NCBI RefSeq assembly: GCF_901933205.1 | Contig: NC_044577.1 | Location: forward strand, 4,289,321-4,353,320 | From: Camarhynchus parvulus | Lineage: Eukaryota > Chordata > Aves > Passeriformes > Thraupidae | Length of the DNA: 64,000 nucleotides | Reading direction: 5' to 3' | Shown here: piece after piece, positions 37,401 through 48,671 of the stretch | Layout: each line of letters starts with the position of its first letter | How positions within the stretch are numbered: the first letter of the stretch is position 1 | Notes under the pieces: generated by a model | Database searches by the model: none | Told to the model about the DNA's origin: nothing | What the model saw: only the letters and a program-made list of their open reading frames with translations | Made by a program: the position numbers and the translations under genes

Positions 37401-39240
37401 GTCAGAAACAGCCTCTGAGCATCCCTGCTCTCTGTTTCCGAGAGAATCACCGCCCCCACCATAACATTTGTTTACTCCCTGTGCCAGAGCAACTGTGGCA
37501 GTGAGAGGTCAATACCCTGCCACAACATCTCATCCCATTACCTTCGAATCATGCGAGGAGGTGCAAATTACAGCTGGCCCCTCACAAGTGCTTGACTAAA
37601 CACAACCCTCGGAAAGCAAATTTTGGTGGGCTGGGAGCAGCAAGCTCGACACGCCTTGCTGCTATTGCCTCTTGCTTATCTCCACGGGCAATTAACAGCA
37701 TCTCCCTTGAGTGATGGGTTCTTGATGGGCTGGGAGGATGTGCTCCTGAACACTGCACACTAGCTGAGGTTTAATAACAGGTCAGACTGCTGCTTCCACA
37801 GCTCTGGCACTCAGGTGGAGGGTTGGGACAGAGGAAGGGGGATGGCAGGAAGCTGCTTGGGCTCCTGTTGCCCGTTCCCACCATCCCACTGAAACACTCC
37901 CTTCCCATCCTACAGTCCATCTCTCCCACAAAATGGGAAAGAAACATGGGCTGTTGATGATTTCAGAAAGGCTTTTAAGCCACTAAAGCACCCATGGAAA
38001 GCCCTGCTGGAAACCTTTACAGTCGCAATCTTTGGAAATCAGACCTAGGCAGACACACAATTGTCCCCTGAGGAGCACATGAACCACGAATGGCTCCAGC
38101 CTTCTGGTGAGAGACAATCATCCAGGACATCCACAGGTAAAAGCTGTTCATTACAAATTTCAGTGGTGAATTCCCAAACACTCCCACAACAGAGGTCCAA
38201 GAACAGACAGCAAGCGTGACAGACAGAGAGAACAGGACTGGAATTCAATTTTCACGGGGTGAGTAAAGTGAGCAACATGAAGTTAAAGCTTTCTAAAATT
38301 TAAAAATAAAAGAGAAAAGAAGTAACATGGAATAGGAAAACAAAACAAAACAAAAAACCCTGGAAAAACAAGAGCTCTGTGCTAACTGCAAATATCTACC
38401 ACTAACAAGAGAATTTTCCATGGTGATTACACTAGCAATGACCATCATATTAGCACAGTAAAAGTCAGAATTATTACTTTATTTAATTATGTTACTATTG
38501 CAGATGTAGGGGGAAAAGTTAATACTCTACTGTGCAAAAAGAAGATATAGTTCTATGATGAGATCACACACATTCTGCTGTGTATTGAGAATATCGGAGA
38601 TTGTAAAAAGAGGGCTGATGGGAGGGAAGGCAAGGAGGAGGAAGATGGAACTAAATTAGAATGAGGTTAAAATATATTAACTAATGTTGTAAAATAATTT
38701 TGGAGCTGTAATACCTCCTCATATTAACAGTTTTCAGGATAGCTATTTTGCCCAGCCACAGGCAGCACTGATGAAAGGAAAAGTGGCTATTAAAAGAAAA
38801 AAGGCAAAGGAATGCCATTTAACACACAGTCAGAGTGTAGGGAAAATGACAGGAAACATCCTTGGAGTCATGCCCAGCAACAAGGAGCTGAAAGGAAGGC
38901 AGGCATGGCCTCACATGAACACCCACCTGCTCAGCTCTGTTCTGTGAATGCTGCTGGGAGTGTTCTCCATAAGCATAACACCAGTATAGGCATGAACCAC
39001 TCACCCCACAGTACCATTTGAGATGCCCTGCACAGTCAGTACCCTCTGCCCCTAGGGTTGTCAAGGGAAAAAGGAACACCAAAAACCCAAAAACTCACAG
39101 AATTTGTCCCTGAACGGCAATATATTAAAAAATAATCAGATCGTTTTGACAGATGTCCCATAATCCAGCAATAGATAAAAAGCTTGATTCTGTTTCCAGT
39201 TGCACAAAAGTAACGCTTTTGGCATTTGTGGAGTAACAAG
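31492..39240. other. Long non-coding unique stretch with CpG-retaining patches
   Basis: About 7.7 kb without a recognised gene or transposable element. Most of it is CpG-poor, but several patches keep CpG: 31728-31790, 34988-35020, 35873-36030 and especially 37439-37690. These could be regulatory elements or unmethylated sequence. No open frame in them resembles a protein. Short simple runs occur at 36788-36800 (AT) and 38337-38358 (AAAAC). Confidence 0.55.
37430..37700. promoter_or_regulatory. CpG-retaining patch, possible regulatory element
   Basis: Eight CpG dinucleotides occur in about 250 bp (near 37439, 37450, 37545, 37554, 37610, 37647, 37652 and 37685), in a neighbourhood where stretches of several hundred bases have none or one. 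The patch also contains tgtttactccctgtgcc, a forkhead-like TGTTTAC core, and gcaattaacagc. It lacks a long reading frame and repeat similarity. Known conserved vertebrate enhancers often look like this, but conservation cannot be tested here, so the call is an inference. Confidence 0.3.
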
Positions 39241-39338
39241 AGTCTTAAACTCACAGACTCTAACAAAAGATTCAACCCAGAATCTTAATTCAACCCTGAG
39301 TCTTAAGCTCACAGACTCAAACAAAGGATTCAACCCAG
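39241..39338. repeat. 58-bp tandem duplication, ~1.7 copies
   Basis: Copy one begins at 39241 (agtcttaaactcacagactc) and copy two at 39299 (agtcttaagctcacagactc), giving a 58-bp period. Both continue with aacaaaagattcaaccc or aacaaaggattcaaccc. The second copy ends near 39338, before gtagccatgg. Divergence is low, so the duplication is fairly recent. It sits in a 360-bp AT-rich stretch (39036-39400) that might belong to a larger unrecognised repeat. Confidence 0.85.
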
Positions 39339-40012
39339 TAGCCATGGTAGTTTTATCAAAGGAAGAGGAAAGCAGGGGAAAAAACATGACCAAGGAGAAA
39401 TTGTATTTACACTTTGAAGATGCTATGTGAAAGTGAAAGAAAATTCATGAGGTAAAGACAAACTGTAGACAAGAGGGAGAGAATTGACTGACAATACCCA
39501 CTGCATAAAAATGCCCCTTCTGCAGCTAAGAGAATAGTTTGCCTGAAATCCTCTTAGTTTACTGTACTAGGAAGAAAATCACCACAGTGCTCAAGGGATG
39601 GACCAGGTGCCAGGATCTGAAACATCCCTCTTTTGATCACTGTGCCCTGCTAGAGACCTGTGTCCTCTCTGGTCCCTGAGCAGGTCCCTCCATTCCTCAC
39701 TGCCTCCTTCAGATGGTGGCTGGACTTGTACCTGAAACACTTGGCAAAAGAGACAGGCAAAACCACAGCAAGGTGCAAAGTCATGTAAAGAACCCAAATA
39801 TGGATAAAGTCCAAGAACAACATTTGGTCTAAAAAGTGTTCTCCCCCTCTTGAATAGAGGACTGGAAATACCTGTCACAAGCACTCTTGCTGCCCATAAC
39901 ACCCATCTTTACCAGAGAGCCTTGTTGAGTTCATGCCATGTATTCTCACTGCAGGATTCAAGTAAGATCTCAGCTCTTGTCTTCCCCAGAATCTTGATAA
40001 TTACCTTTAAGT
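39339..40012. other. Non-coding unique DNA
   Basis: No gene or element recognised between the tandem duplication and the LTR at 40013. Confidence 0.6.
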
Positions 40013-40547
40013 TGTTGGAATTTGAAAAGTAAGGAACTCTCAGAACTTTGGGTCTGTAAGCCAAAGCTTAGAATTAAACAAAAGATTTGATCTGAGACCT
40101 TGGAAAAGGCTTCCAAACTTAGGTGCTAGAAGTGAGAATGTGGATTTACAGTTTAAAGCGGAGACATGTTACATGGAAGAAAGTTTAGAGTTTAAGATAT
40201 AGGAAAAATAATAGTGACAAATGTAAACAAGAAGTTTAAAATGCAGTGTTGTATGTTTGTGTGTCATAACACGATTGGCTAAGAAAGCTTATGTTGTAGC
40301 TTGAGGCCATAGGATGAAACATTTAAGGATTGGGTCAAAAACATAAATATCCTTGTTGGCAGTGTTTTATTAGTCAATAATTCCTTTAAAAGTCTTGTAA
40401 CTAAAGGTCTTTTGACCTTCTGAACCATGCAGTAAAGATGTGAGCCAAACTTACCCTTCCTGCCTATGCAGAAGATAAGAAAAATAAATCACATCACCAA
40501 AACCAATCCAGAGGTCCCATCTCACATTCTTTCCAAAATTTCCTACA
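40013..40547 (+). mobile_element. LTR of the second family (TGTTGGAAT type), plus strand
   Basis: Starts tgttggaatttgaaaag and ends near tttcctaca (40547). It aligns end to end, in reverse complement, with 13186-13748. In sense orientation it shows a CCAAT-type motif on the reverse strand (gattggctaag, 40273), a weak TATA-like cataaatatcc (40341) and a poly(A) signal, aagaaaaataaatcacatc (40477-40495), about 55 bp before the end, which fits U3-R-U5 order. A tetramer, aagt, stands immediately before the start (40009-40012) and overlaps the end (40547-40550), so the target duplication is uncertain. No internal sequence is attached: a solo LTR. Confidence 0.75.
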
Positions 40548-40879
40548 AGTGAATTATCACATTAGGTGATTGATTTTTACATGTACTGACTTTCCTGGTA
40601 ATAGATCAGGAAACCTGTGAGCAGTTCAGAGTGGTTTCTCCTACATGAAGCCACATCATTATTTCAAGAGTGACTGAACCAGTTGGGTCACATGAAGTGC
40701 AGCAAACTTCTGCTGACTCCTCAGAACAGACCCATGAACCCAGCACAAACAGTTGCTTCTTCCTTACAGCTGAGCTTTGCACCTCCTCTCCCTGTTGCCT
40801 AAACACAGTGGGCAAGTGACTGCCAAGCTGTTCGACACAGCTTAAGTCAAATCCTTTTCTTCAAAATTTAAGAGGATCT
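40548..40879. other. Non-coding DNA between LTR and LINE remnant
   Basis: About 330 bp with nothing recognised on either strand. Confidence 0.5.
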
Positions 40880-41201
40880 TCACTGATCCTCAGAGCTGAG
40901 CCCTGAAGAAGAGCACCAGGGACTGGCCATGAACTGGTGTGACATCAGTCCCACCACTCTGGTCCCAGACACTCAGCCAGTTTTTCAAGCAGCAAACAAT
41001 GCACCTGTCAATGCCATGAGCAGTCACTTTCTCCTGGAGAATTCCACGTGACACAGTGTCAAAGGCTTTACTAAAGTCTAGGTAAATAACATCCACAAAC
41101 TGAGTTGCAGAAGTCAACCCTCTGCTTTTTTGGCCAACTCTCCCATTCACAGCTTTGTTTAGATTATAGATTGCGCTGTATTTACAGACTAAAGCTGTCA
41201 T
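40880..41201 (-). mobile_element. Decayed CR1-like LINE reverse transcriptase fragment
   Basis: A minus-strand frame (40890-41201, 103 codons) contains VDVIYLDFSKAFDTVSRGIL at residues 36-55. This is the motif A region of non-LTR retrotransposon reverse transcriptases; the first catalytic aspartate is Asp42 in YLDF. Downstream, KNWL and a degraded TDVTPVHGQSLVL correspond to the RNWL and PVTSGVPQGSVLGP blocks of CR1-type enzymes. The PQGS turn is mutated, the FADD catalytic motif is not reached, and the frame ends at 40890. It is an isolated, non-functional internal fragment, unlike the 3' ends elsewhere in the window, and probably an old copy. The AUG at 41201 is not a true start. Confidence 0.85.
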
Positions 41202-44200
41202 TTCTTTGTAAAAATGAATTAAACACCTGTGTTATTTCAGCATCCAGAAGAATCAGAAGTATCTTAGACATCAGTTAACCCTGGTTTTGCTGTATCTCAG
41301 ACTTCAGAATCACCTAGGTCTTCATGATCCAAGGCTTGGGGTTTTTAAAAATAAATTACATATGTTAAAATGTTTGTCATACCAAACTGAAAAAAAGAGG
41401 AAAAAAAAATACTGACATGAAAAAGCGAAGCAATATGACTCATGACAGACACCAGATGCAGCCTTATCACACTGCTTTAGCACTGGGGTAAACACACTGA
41501 CAGCTGTAGAGACTCTGATGATCCATATTTATGTCAGCAATATCCAGACAGAATGGAACATATGCAGCTTGTGAGCTGAAATTTTCAGCCAGCTCCTCCC
41601 AGCTGCCTTTAACTGGATCCAGAATTAAGTGTTGTCAGACACGGTGCACAGGAAATTCACTCTTCTAAAGGTGTGCTAACACTAAAGAAAGATTACAAGC
41701 TTCTAATTGGCTTAAAGGTGCATTTATGGGCTCTTTCCTATCTATCAAAATACTTGGGAAGGCCTCTCCTCCTGCATGGAGGTTCATACAAACACTACCA
41801 CACCTATGCAAATTTACTTTCAGCACTAGCTCTAATAAAGCCAACAGCGCACTCAAGTTCCCAGCAGTGCTCTCATTTACAGGATCATAAGCTTCAAGAG
41901 CCTTTTAATTTTTTAACAGATGGGGGATGAAAATCAAGAAAAGTTGATTCTCCCTAGAGCTGCTTGCCTTAGCCCTGGAATTGAACATGGAAACAGAGAA
42001 AAACCAGTTCAAGATTCAGGGTCAAAAGCTGACCCTCATTGCTTGCTGAAATCACTCAAGCACACCAAGGTTGACTGTTCATGCTGAGAAACAGCCATGT
42101 TGGAGGAGAAGACAACTACCTTTGCCACTTTAGCTCTGAAAGAGTGTCACCAAAGAACAGTCATTAACAAAGACAGAACATGCAAACTATACTCTGTAGA
42201 AACCTGTCATTAACTCAGCAGTGCTGAGGGTTAACAGTCTCATCACCAGCATCCAGAGCAGAGAAACGTACACCCAACATTTACTTTTTTTTAACCTCAA
42301 CATCAGAGTTTGAGGGCTCTGCATGGGACATATGCACATGCTTTGCTTTGCTGTCAGCTTTTCACTGCTGCACCTGGCAGAGGCAGGGAAAAAGGAACAC
42401 AGATCCACATCACCACTTCTCCAGCAAGCTCTTGGCATAAGAGCTACTTGGGCTATTAATCAACTTGCCATCTGGCCAAGCAGCAGCTAAGAAACCATGC
42501 AGAGTTAAAGGGATAGAAGATGTTTTCAAACTCACGTGCAAATTTTTGAAGTTTGCATGCTCTTGTCTGGATATTCAGCTACTTTTCTCACTTCCTTCAC
42601 AGCCCTTAGTAAACTGTGCCCTTGCACTTCATAGAATTCCCAAGGACATCCTTATAAATCCTCCAAGGGATGAGCCCAGGGCAGGGCCATCTCCCTACTC
42701 AGTGTGGAATAACTGGAAAATCTCCTTTGGCATGAACATTGTGGGAAATCTGGAAATCTGAAAGTTATACCTTTAATAAGCATCAAAGGCCCCCACAGAT
42801 GTTGGAGGCCACCAATCCTGGCCACATAACAGGAACACTCTCCAGCTGTAATGCACTGACCAGGAAACTTAAACCCCACTACTGACAGTGCTGAACTCTG
42901 TAGGCAGTGGGGACTGACCCAACAGTCCAGAGGAAACACAAAAAATTATGCACAGCTCATAGATCACTTAACCTACTTGAAATGCCAGCTTGTGATCCAG
43001 CATCACTCAGCTGCCTTTAAAAGCCACACAGTGTAGGATCTGAAGGTGTTGTCCTCCCATGCCTGCAGGGGGGTTGCGCACACACAGCACCCTGACACTG
43101 TCTGCACACAGAAAATGCAGAGGCTGCTTTCTCACCCTCAGCTGTGCAGGCACACGTGTCCCACTAACAGCTGGCAGACCTGCTTTCTTGCTCTTAGTTT
43201 ATCTATTTCACCTTCAGAGCCTGCAGCTAATGAGTAGTGCCACTCCATCATAGAGACACCCTCCTGGGGGGCATTAAACCACCCAGGGGCAGTCTCTCAA
43301 CAGCTTCCTGCAGGGCCTGAAACTACCACAGATGTCTGAAGACATGAGACTTGATTCCAGATTCATTCACACTAGATTTAGTCTATTTAAATTAAGTTTA
43401 TTGATGTTGATGAGTCTTGTTCCAGATTCACATGGTGCACAAAACAAAGCTTTTCAGGTAGTGACTCACACTGAGTCCACTTAGCTATGAAAAAAGCATT
43501 TTAAATTACTAATTTCCATGACAAATTAAAAGCAGTTCATCATATCACATCCAGGCTGAAAAATCATCACGGCATAATAGCAGAAGCCTCTTTTTAAGAA
43601 CCATGTTCCTTAGACTGGCATGGCAAAAGACTAGGAGAGGGCCTCACCCATGAGAGGCTGCCTCCATTATGAGAGGTTTGAAATGAAGGACTTTTCCCTG
43701 GAAAGGTTTGAACTCTTTATGACAGACCATAAGCAATATCCTTCATCTTGTGCAGCTGCAGAATACCCTCTCAGGATTGAGGGGCTGCCAAGGGAATTCA
43801 GCAAGTTGGACTACAAAGGTCAGATGCTCAGCTGGCATTAATCACAGCTCAGCAAACTTCCATGGAAGTACAGGTGAAGCTCTTGTTGGAAGAGATGCCC
43901 TTAGCATTGCAAAGAGAGGTGCCCAGGAAGAAGAACGTCAGCTGGCTAAAAGCAAATTTCTAACACTGAAATCCCTGCCATGTGCCCCAGCAGCTGATGG
44001 CAAAGCAGACAATGACTAGCACAGACCTGTGTGCTCTGCTTTCAGAAAGGAGTTTTGTTTGAGATCACCTCTTGCTGAGTGGCAGTTTGTGATTTACTTC
44101 CTCCAGCTTCTGGGATGGCAGAAGAACAGCAGCAAAGCAGTAAACAAACACACATGCAAGTGATTCACATGCTTGAGGAGAGAGCAAACAGACCTAAAGA

Positions 44201-46451
44201 AGAGGAGCAAAGCTGTGTTTAACTGAGCTCAGCTCTGATTTCTGCAGGGTCCTTCAGGATCCTTGCCTGTCTCTGTGCTGCCACCAAGAGCCACTGCCTT
44301 CAGCCCTGTCCCTGGGTGACCCTGCCCTCACTTGCACCTGGCAGCAAGGAAACAGATCCACAGGAGATGCATTTGAGCTCCCATATTACATTACAGCCCA
44401 AAGGTAAATTCAAACCCATGGCACTGTTTCCACAAGACACCACTCTTCCTGATAAAGAACCTTGCCTTAAAATACCACTACAAAGTAGTGGTGCTTGGCC
44501 AGGAATTCTGTGTAGCCAGCTAGAAAATACTGAGATTTTAATAGTGGGTGTCAGGGGACTTTCTGAAAATCAGCCCTTTTGAACATGTCAAACTGAGCAC
44601 CCAGAATTTAAAGCACTCAATATTTATCAGCCACTTTAAAATGTTGGCCCTTGATTATGAAGGAGTACAGCTGTACAAGAAGAGACAGAAGCTCCTCATG
44701 GGAATGATTTGATCTTCAGATTTAAAAGGCAAGAGCCTAGCAATATTTACTTATTTGGCTTTTAAACAAAGTTAAGGGTGAAAAAAAAAGACTGTGGCTA
44801 GCAGCAGCAAAGAATAAACTTCTCATTAGTGGGTTGTGCCAGATTCTTAATCTAAAAATAGTCTGTTCAGCAGCTTTTGAAAAAAAACACCATCATGTTT
44901 AATTGAGATACCACGCTAAATGCAAAAAGCACAATCAGGAATATTATGCCTCTCTTCTGCAATAGCCATGTTTCACTTGCTGCTTGCTGAATCTGATCTA
45001 GGAGTAAAACTACTTTACAATATTAGAACTAATGGGCTAAGTCAAGCACAAAATTAAGGGGTTCCTGCCACCCTCTTCTTTTCTGGGTATGTCTCAATTA
45101 AAAGTAGAATTGGCACCAGTTAATATTAATTTACACAATTAAAGAAGGAATATGGTAATAGACATAGAAGATGACAAAACAAAAATCTTAAAAGAGCACA
45201 TGGCAGTGATTTAGTAAATCCAGCTTTGTACCTATAAGACCCAAAGAAAGAAACCTCCCATTTTCTTTCCTGGAGCTACTCCAGTGGAGAGTAACACAGA
45301 CCTTCTCCAGCTCTTAGAGGTAAAAATTGCTGCAGGAGCTGGTTGTTTCTGTGTTAAAGTTATTTGTAAATGATGACTTCATTTGTGGGAACAGAGGTTG
45401 ATGCTGTAAAATAAATAAAAATGCTCTTTAACTGCACTTTTCTGAGGACATCAATAGTTTGCATCACCAATGTCTCATCCATTCAAGAAAAACTGCAGGT
45501 CATGTTTCAGCTGAGCTGTCTTTTGCTGACATTTCCCAGCTGAAGGCTCTTAATAGACCAAGTGGAGGGAATTTTCATATATTTGTTACCAGAGTGAGCT
45601 TTGGTATAGAGGATTTTGGGATGTCACATAAATATTGCAGGTTCTTATTGATTTGCAGCACAGGAACAATTCATGCAGAGAGCAAAGCAAGTCCCTTTAC
45701 ACCAATAAAGCCTGGCATTGTTTCTTAGCTGGATTAAAATGGAGTCACTCAAAAGAGGAAAAGCTATTTCATTCTTTACTGATAAAAACAGCTTAAGGAA
45801 ATTATCTGTTTTATCGTGCATCCACACCAGTCTGAATCTCTGGCAACTCTGTCAACATGCACTCAGTGTCACCCTGCACACCCCAGCTAGTGGTGTGTCT
45901 GACAGGGACACTCTGTGGCTCTGAGGAGAAGCACTGCCTCATGCACCCTCTCAGAATTAGAACACTCTCCATGGTCATTTCTGGTACAGTGACCATTTCC
46001 CAGCCTTTGTTTTTCCAGTAGTCCTGTGATTTCCTAACTCAGAGTATTCTGTCAGGCTAATGAACAAGGGACATTATTAGTTTGTGGACCAGCAGCTTTA
46101 CTAGAGGAACTTCTTGAAAGAATCCCTCTCCTGTATCCCTTGCCCATGAGGTCTATAGGAAATGGCAGTATGGCCCATTACAAACAAACATCAGCCATTT
46201 CTCACCTAATCAAATTAATCTCTTCTTAAAGCAACTGAAACAGCTTCACAAGAGTATTTGCATTCTCTGGAAGACCCAAGCAACTTCAGGTGTCTGGAGC
46301 TTATGTGATTTTATAGGCATTCCTCAGGTGACTTGGATCATCAGGCTTTATCATGAAGAGGAGAAAAAATCAATTTTCTTTTGCAAATTCTAACAAGGGT
46401 GGCCTGGGACAAGTGACAGTTGAAAATAGATGGAGCAAGAGGATATAAGAG
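41202..46451. other. Long non-coding unique stretch
   Basis: About 5.2 kb without a recognised gene or transposable element. Frames up to 98 codons have no domain. A-runs at 41390-41409 and 44779-44790 are the only low-complexity patches. Confidence 0.6.
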
Positions 46452-46517
46452 AATACTTGATAAACATCCCAAATACATTTGTACAATACTTGATAAATAT
46501 CCCAAATACATTTGTGC
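46452..46517. repeat. 33-bp tandem duplication, two copies
   Basis: Copy one is 46452-46484 and copy two 46485-46517, both built from aatacttgataaa/tatccc followed by aaatacatttgt. They differ at two or three positions (aaacatccc versus aaatatccc, gtac versus gtgc). The 33-bp period is a multiple of three, so the plus-strand frame crossing it repeats an 11-residue block, but nothing else supports coding. Confidence 0.9.
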
Positions 46518-47821
46518 AAATTCCTGAACTTCAGCAATGTCTTCTATGTCCTCTGTGCTTTTATAACACTCCTGAGGAAATAAGATTTACCCTTTTGGCA
46601 GCAGCACAGCAGTGCTAAAGCTACCCTGCTATACACCAAGCCAGGTGAAGCACTGTCCACAGGAGGGAAGATAGGGATGTACCAAAGGCAAGGACAGGTA
46701 ACACCCCACAGCAACAAAGCATTTCATAAACATTTGCAGACGTGCTTTGTCATGTGGAAAAGTATGACCAGAAAGGAGTTTAAAATGCCAGGCTGATTTC
46801 TGGCACTGCCCCAAGCTGGCACCTCTCCCAGTCCTGTTCAATCTGGGTGTTTATTAGGCCACAGATGTACTGTAATTAGTGATTATACAAGATACTATCT
46901 GCTTAAATCCCCCAGCCCCTGTTTTCTGTGTTTGACACATTCTTGATGTTTCTTCTGCCCAAATGACTATCCTTTTTGGTAGCCACCCAAACAGGGCTGA
47001 CACCTAGCTTGTTGCTTGGTGACCTGGGATCAAACCTCTGCACCATCCCTGATCTGCCTGTGCTCAGGCCTCCTCATTGCACTGCACAAGAGATATTCAC
47101 AGCACGGTAACATCTGCCTCAGCTTGGGTGGGGAAGATAAGTTTAACTAAAGAACAGTTAAACATTGAGATTCTTTGCCTAATTAGCTGCAAAGAGTTTG
47201 AAAAAAGACCCCAAATTTTTTCTCCTTACTTATACAGAGATATGACCACACAGCAATATTTTACTGTGGAAATACTGATGAAAATTTGAAGACCCCTTGA
47301 AACAATCACAACCCATAACTAGGGGTAGTTAGAGGCTAAAATTAATTATTCCCTAAGTGTCACACAATTTTTTGAAAACTGTCCAGGACTGAATGTGCTG
47401 AAGCCAAAATACTTATGAGAATGCAAAGCCTTGCATATCAGAGGCTGAACCACCTCCACCATGTAATTAACACGCATCATCAGAGTCACCAGGCACAGGG
47501 AGGCCCCCACACCATGTTGCTGACTCTCTCTAGCTGCTCTTACCCAAAGGACAGCTATTGGGAGTTGCAGCTAAGGATAGGTTCTGTGCTGGTTTTCCTT
47601 GCAGAGAAGAGATGCCAAAACTGTTCTGGCCTGACCTTGAACATGCATGAAAATAAATTCACTAAAAAAAAAAATTAAAAACCACCAAGAATTAAGCTGC
47701 CAAACAAATGCTCACCTTACTGGGGAAGTTGTACATCAAATATATTTTCGGATGCTGGCACAATTTCAGGGTCAAAATTTCAGGACGACGGTGAAGCCAC
47801 AACCACTGCCAAAGAAGACTT
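46518..47821. other. Non-coding unique DNA
   Basis: No recognised gene or element. An A-run at 47663-47672 is present. Confidence 0.6.
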
Positions 47822-48043
47822 CAAGCACCTGCCCTTCTTGTCCTTCAGCCCAGCCTTTTATCCCCTCCTGTTGATGCACTGCACCTGTGTGCCCTCTGTT
47901 CCCTTTGGTGGTTGCTCAGTGCCCCTGGGCACTCCATGGCTCGTTCCCTTCAATAGCATTCACCTGTCCTGCACAGCTGTGCCCACTGGGGATGAGGCTG
48001 GGCCCAGCCCCACTCCCAATCACCACAGACTGTGTGCCTACAA
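47822..48043 (-). mobile_element. LTR-like 222-bp unit, copy 1 (probable minus strand)
   Basis: Matches 48447-48671 in the same orientation with only a handful of differences, the largest at agctgtgcccactggggatg versus agctggagcccattaaggatg. In the minus direction it has a TATA-like ggataaaaggctgg (around 47852-47865) about 170 bp into the unit, with an upstream GC-rich block and ggtgattgggag (CCAAT type). This is the layout of an LTR promoter. The upstream part (cagcctcatcc...cagctgtg) also resembles 55900-55950. Similarity between the copies begins at caagca(c/t)ctgccc and ends at ctacaa in both. The shared plus-strand peptide beginning MCPLFPLVVAQCPW is a by-product of the duplication. Confidence 0.6.
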
Positions 48044-48446
48044 ACAATGGGACATCCCACTCAATGCCTTTGGTTCAAAGCCACCCTCTCTTCCCCACAA
48101 ACTTGCATGGTCTGCATGTCCAACATTATGGTCAGGGAAATGTGCCCTGTGCTACCCCTTGAACGCCAGTGACAGCAAAGCTCACAGGAGCTTCTGTTTT
48201 CTGGCTGCGGGTTCTTTAGTTGCCTTTGGTTGTGCTTCAGAAGGAACCTCATGTTCCTTCAGACCTTGGATATGATGCTCTGCATCATCTTTCCTCATGC
48301 TGGTAAGGCACAGCTGAGACAACAACACACAGAGCATCACCACACCATTTCAGAAAGCTCCAACCCAAGCACAGGAACACCTCACCTCTTCAGAAGGCTT
48401 CAGGCACCTGCCCATACACAGCAACACCAGGGCACTTAGCAGGCTG
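48044..48446. other. Spacer between the two LTR-like units
   Basis: Roughly 400 bp with no match to retroviral coding sequence. A decayed echo of the unit edge (ggcttcaggcacctgccc, 48396-48413) lies just before copy 2, hinting at a further truncated copy. Confidence 0.5.
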
Positions 48447-48671
48447 CAAGCATCTGCCCTTCTTGCTCTTCAGCCCAGCCTTTTATCCCCTCCTGTTGAT
48501 GCACTGCACCTGTGTGCCCTCTGTTCCCTTTGGTGGTTGCTCAGTGCCCCTGGGCACTCCATGGCTCGTTCCCTTCAATAGCATTCACCTGTCCTGCACA
48601 GCTGGAGCCCATTAAGGATGAGGCTGGGCCCAGCCCCACTCCCAATCACCACAAACTGTCTGTACCTACAA
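48447..48671 (-). mobile_element. LTR-like unit, copy 2 (probable minus strand)
   Basis: Direct copy of 47822-48043, offset by 625 bp. The TATA-like ggataaaagg (minus strand) is at about 48479-48488. The two copies share both edges although their flanks differ, so they are either independent insertions of one element type, a local duplication, or the remnants of a pair of terminal repeats. No target duplication was found. The high identity suggests a recent event or gene conversion. Confidence 0.6.

Noticed and set aside
39036..39400. Possible additional LTR around the 58-bp duplication
   Set aside because: No convincing TG...CA ends, target duplication or promoter/poly(A) order could be found.
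48061..48275. Coding potential of the repeated MCPLFPL peptide
   Set aside because: The repeated peptide arises because the DNA unit is duplicated; the frames diverge outside it and the likely sense is the opposite strand.
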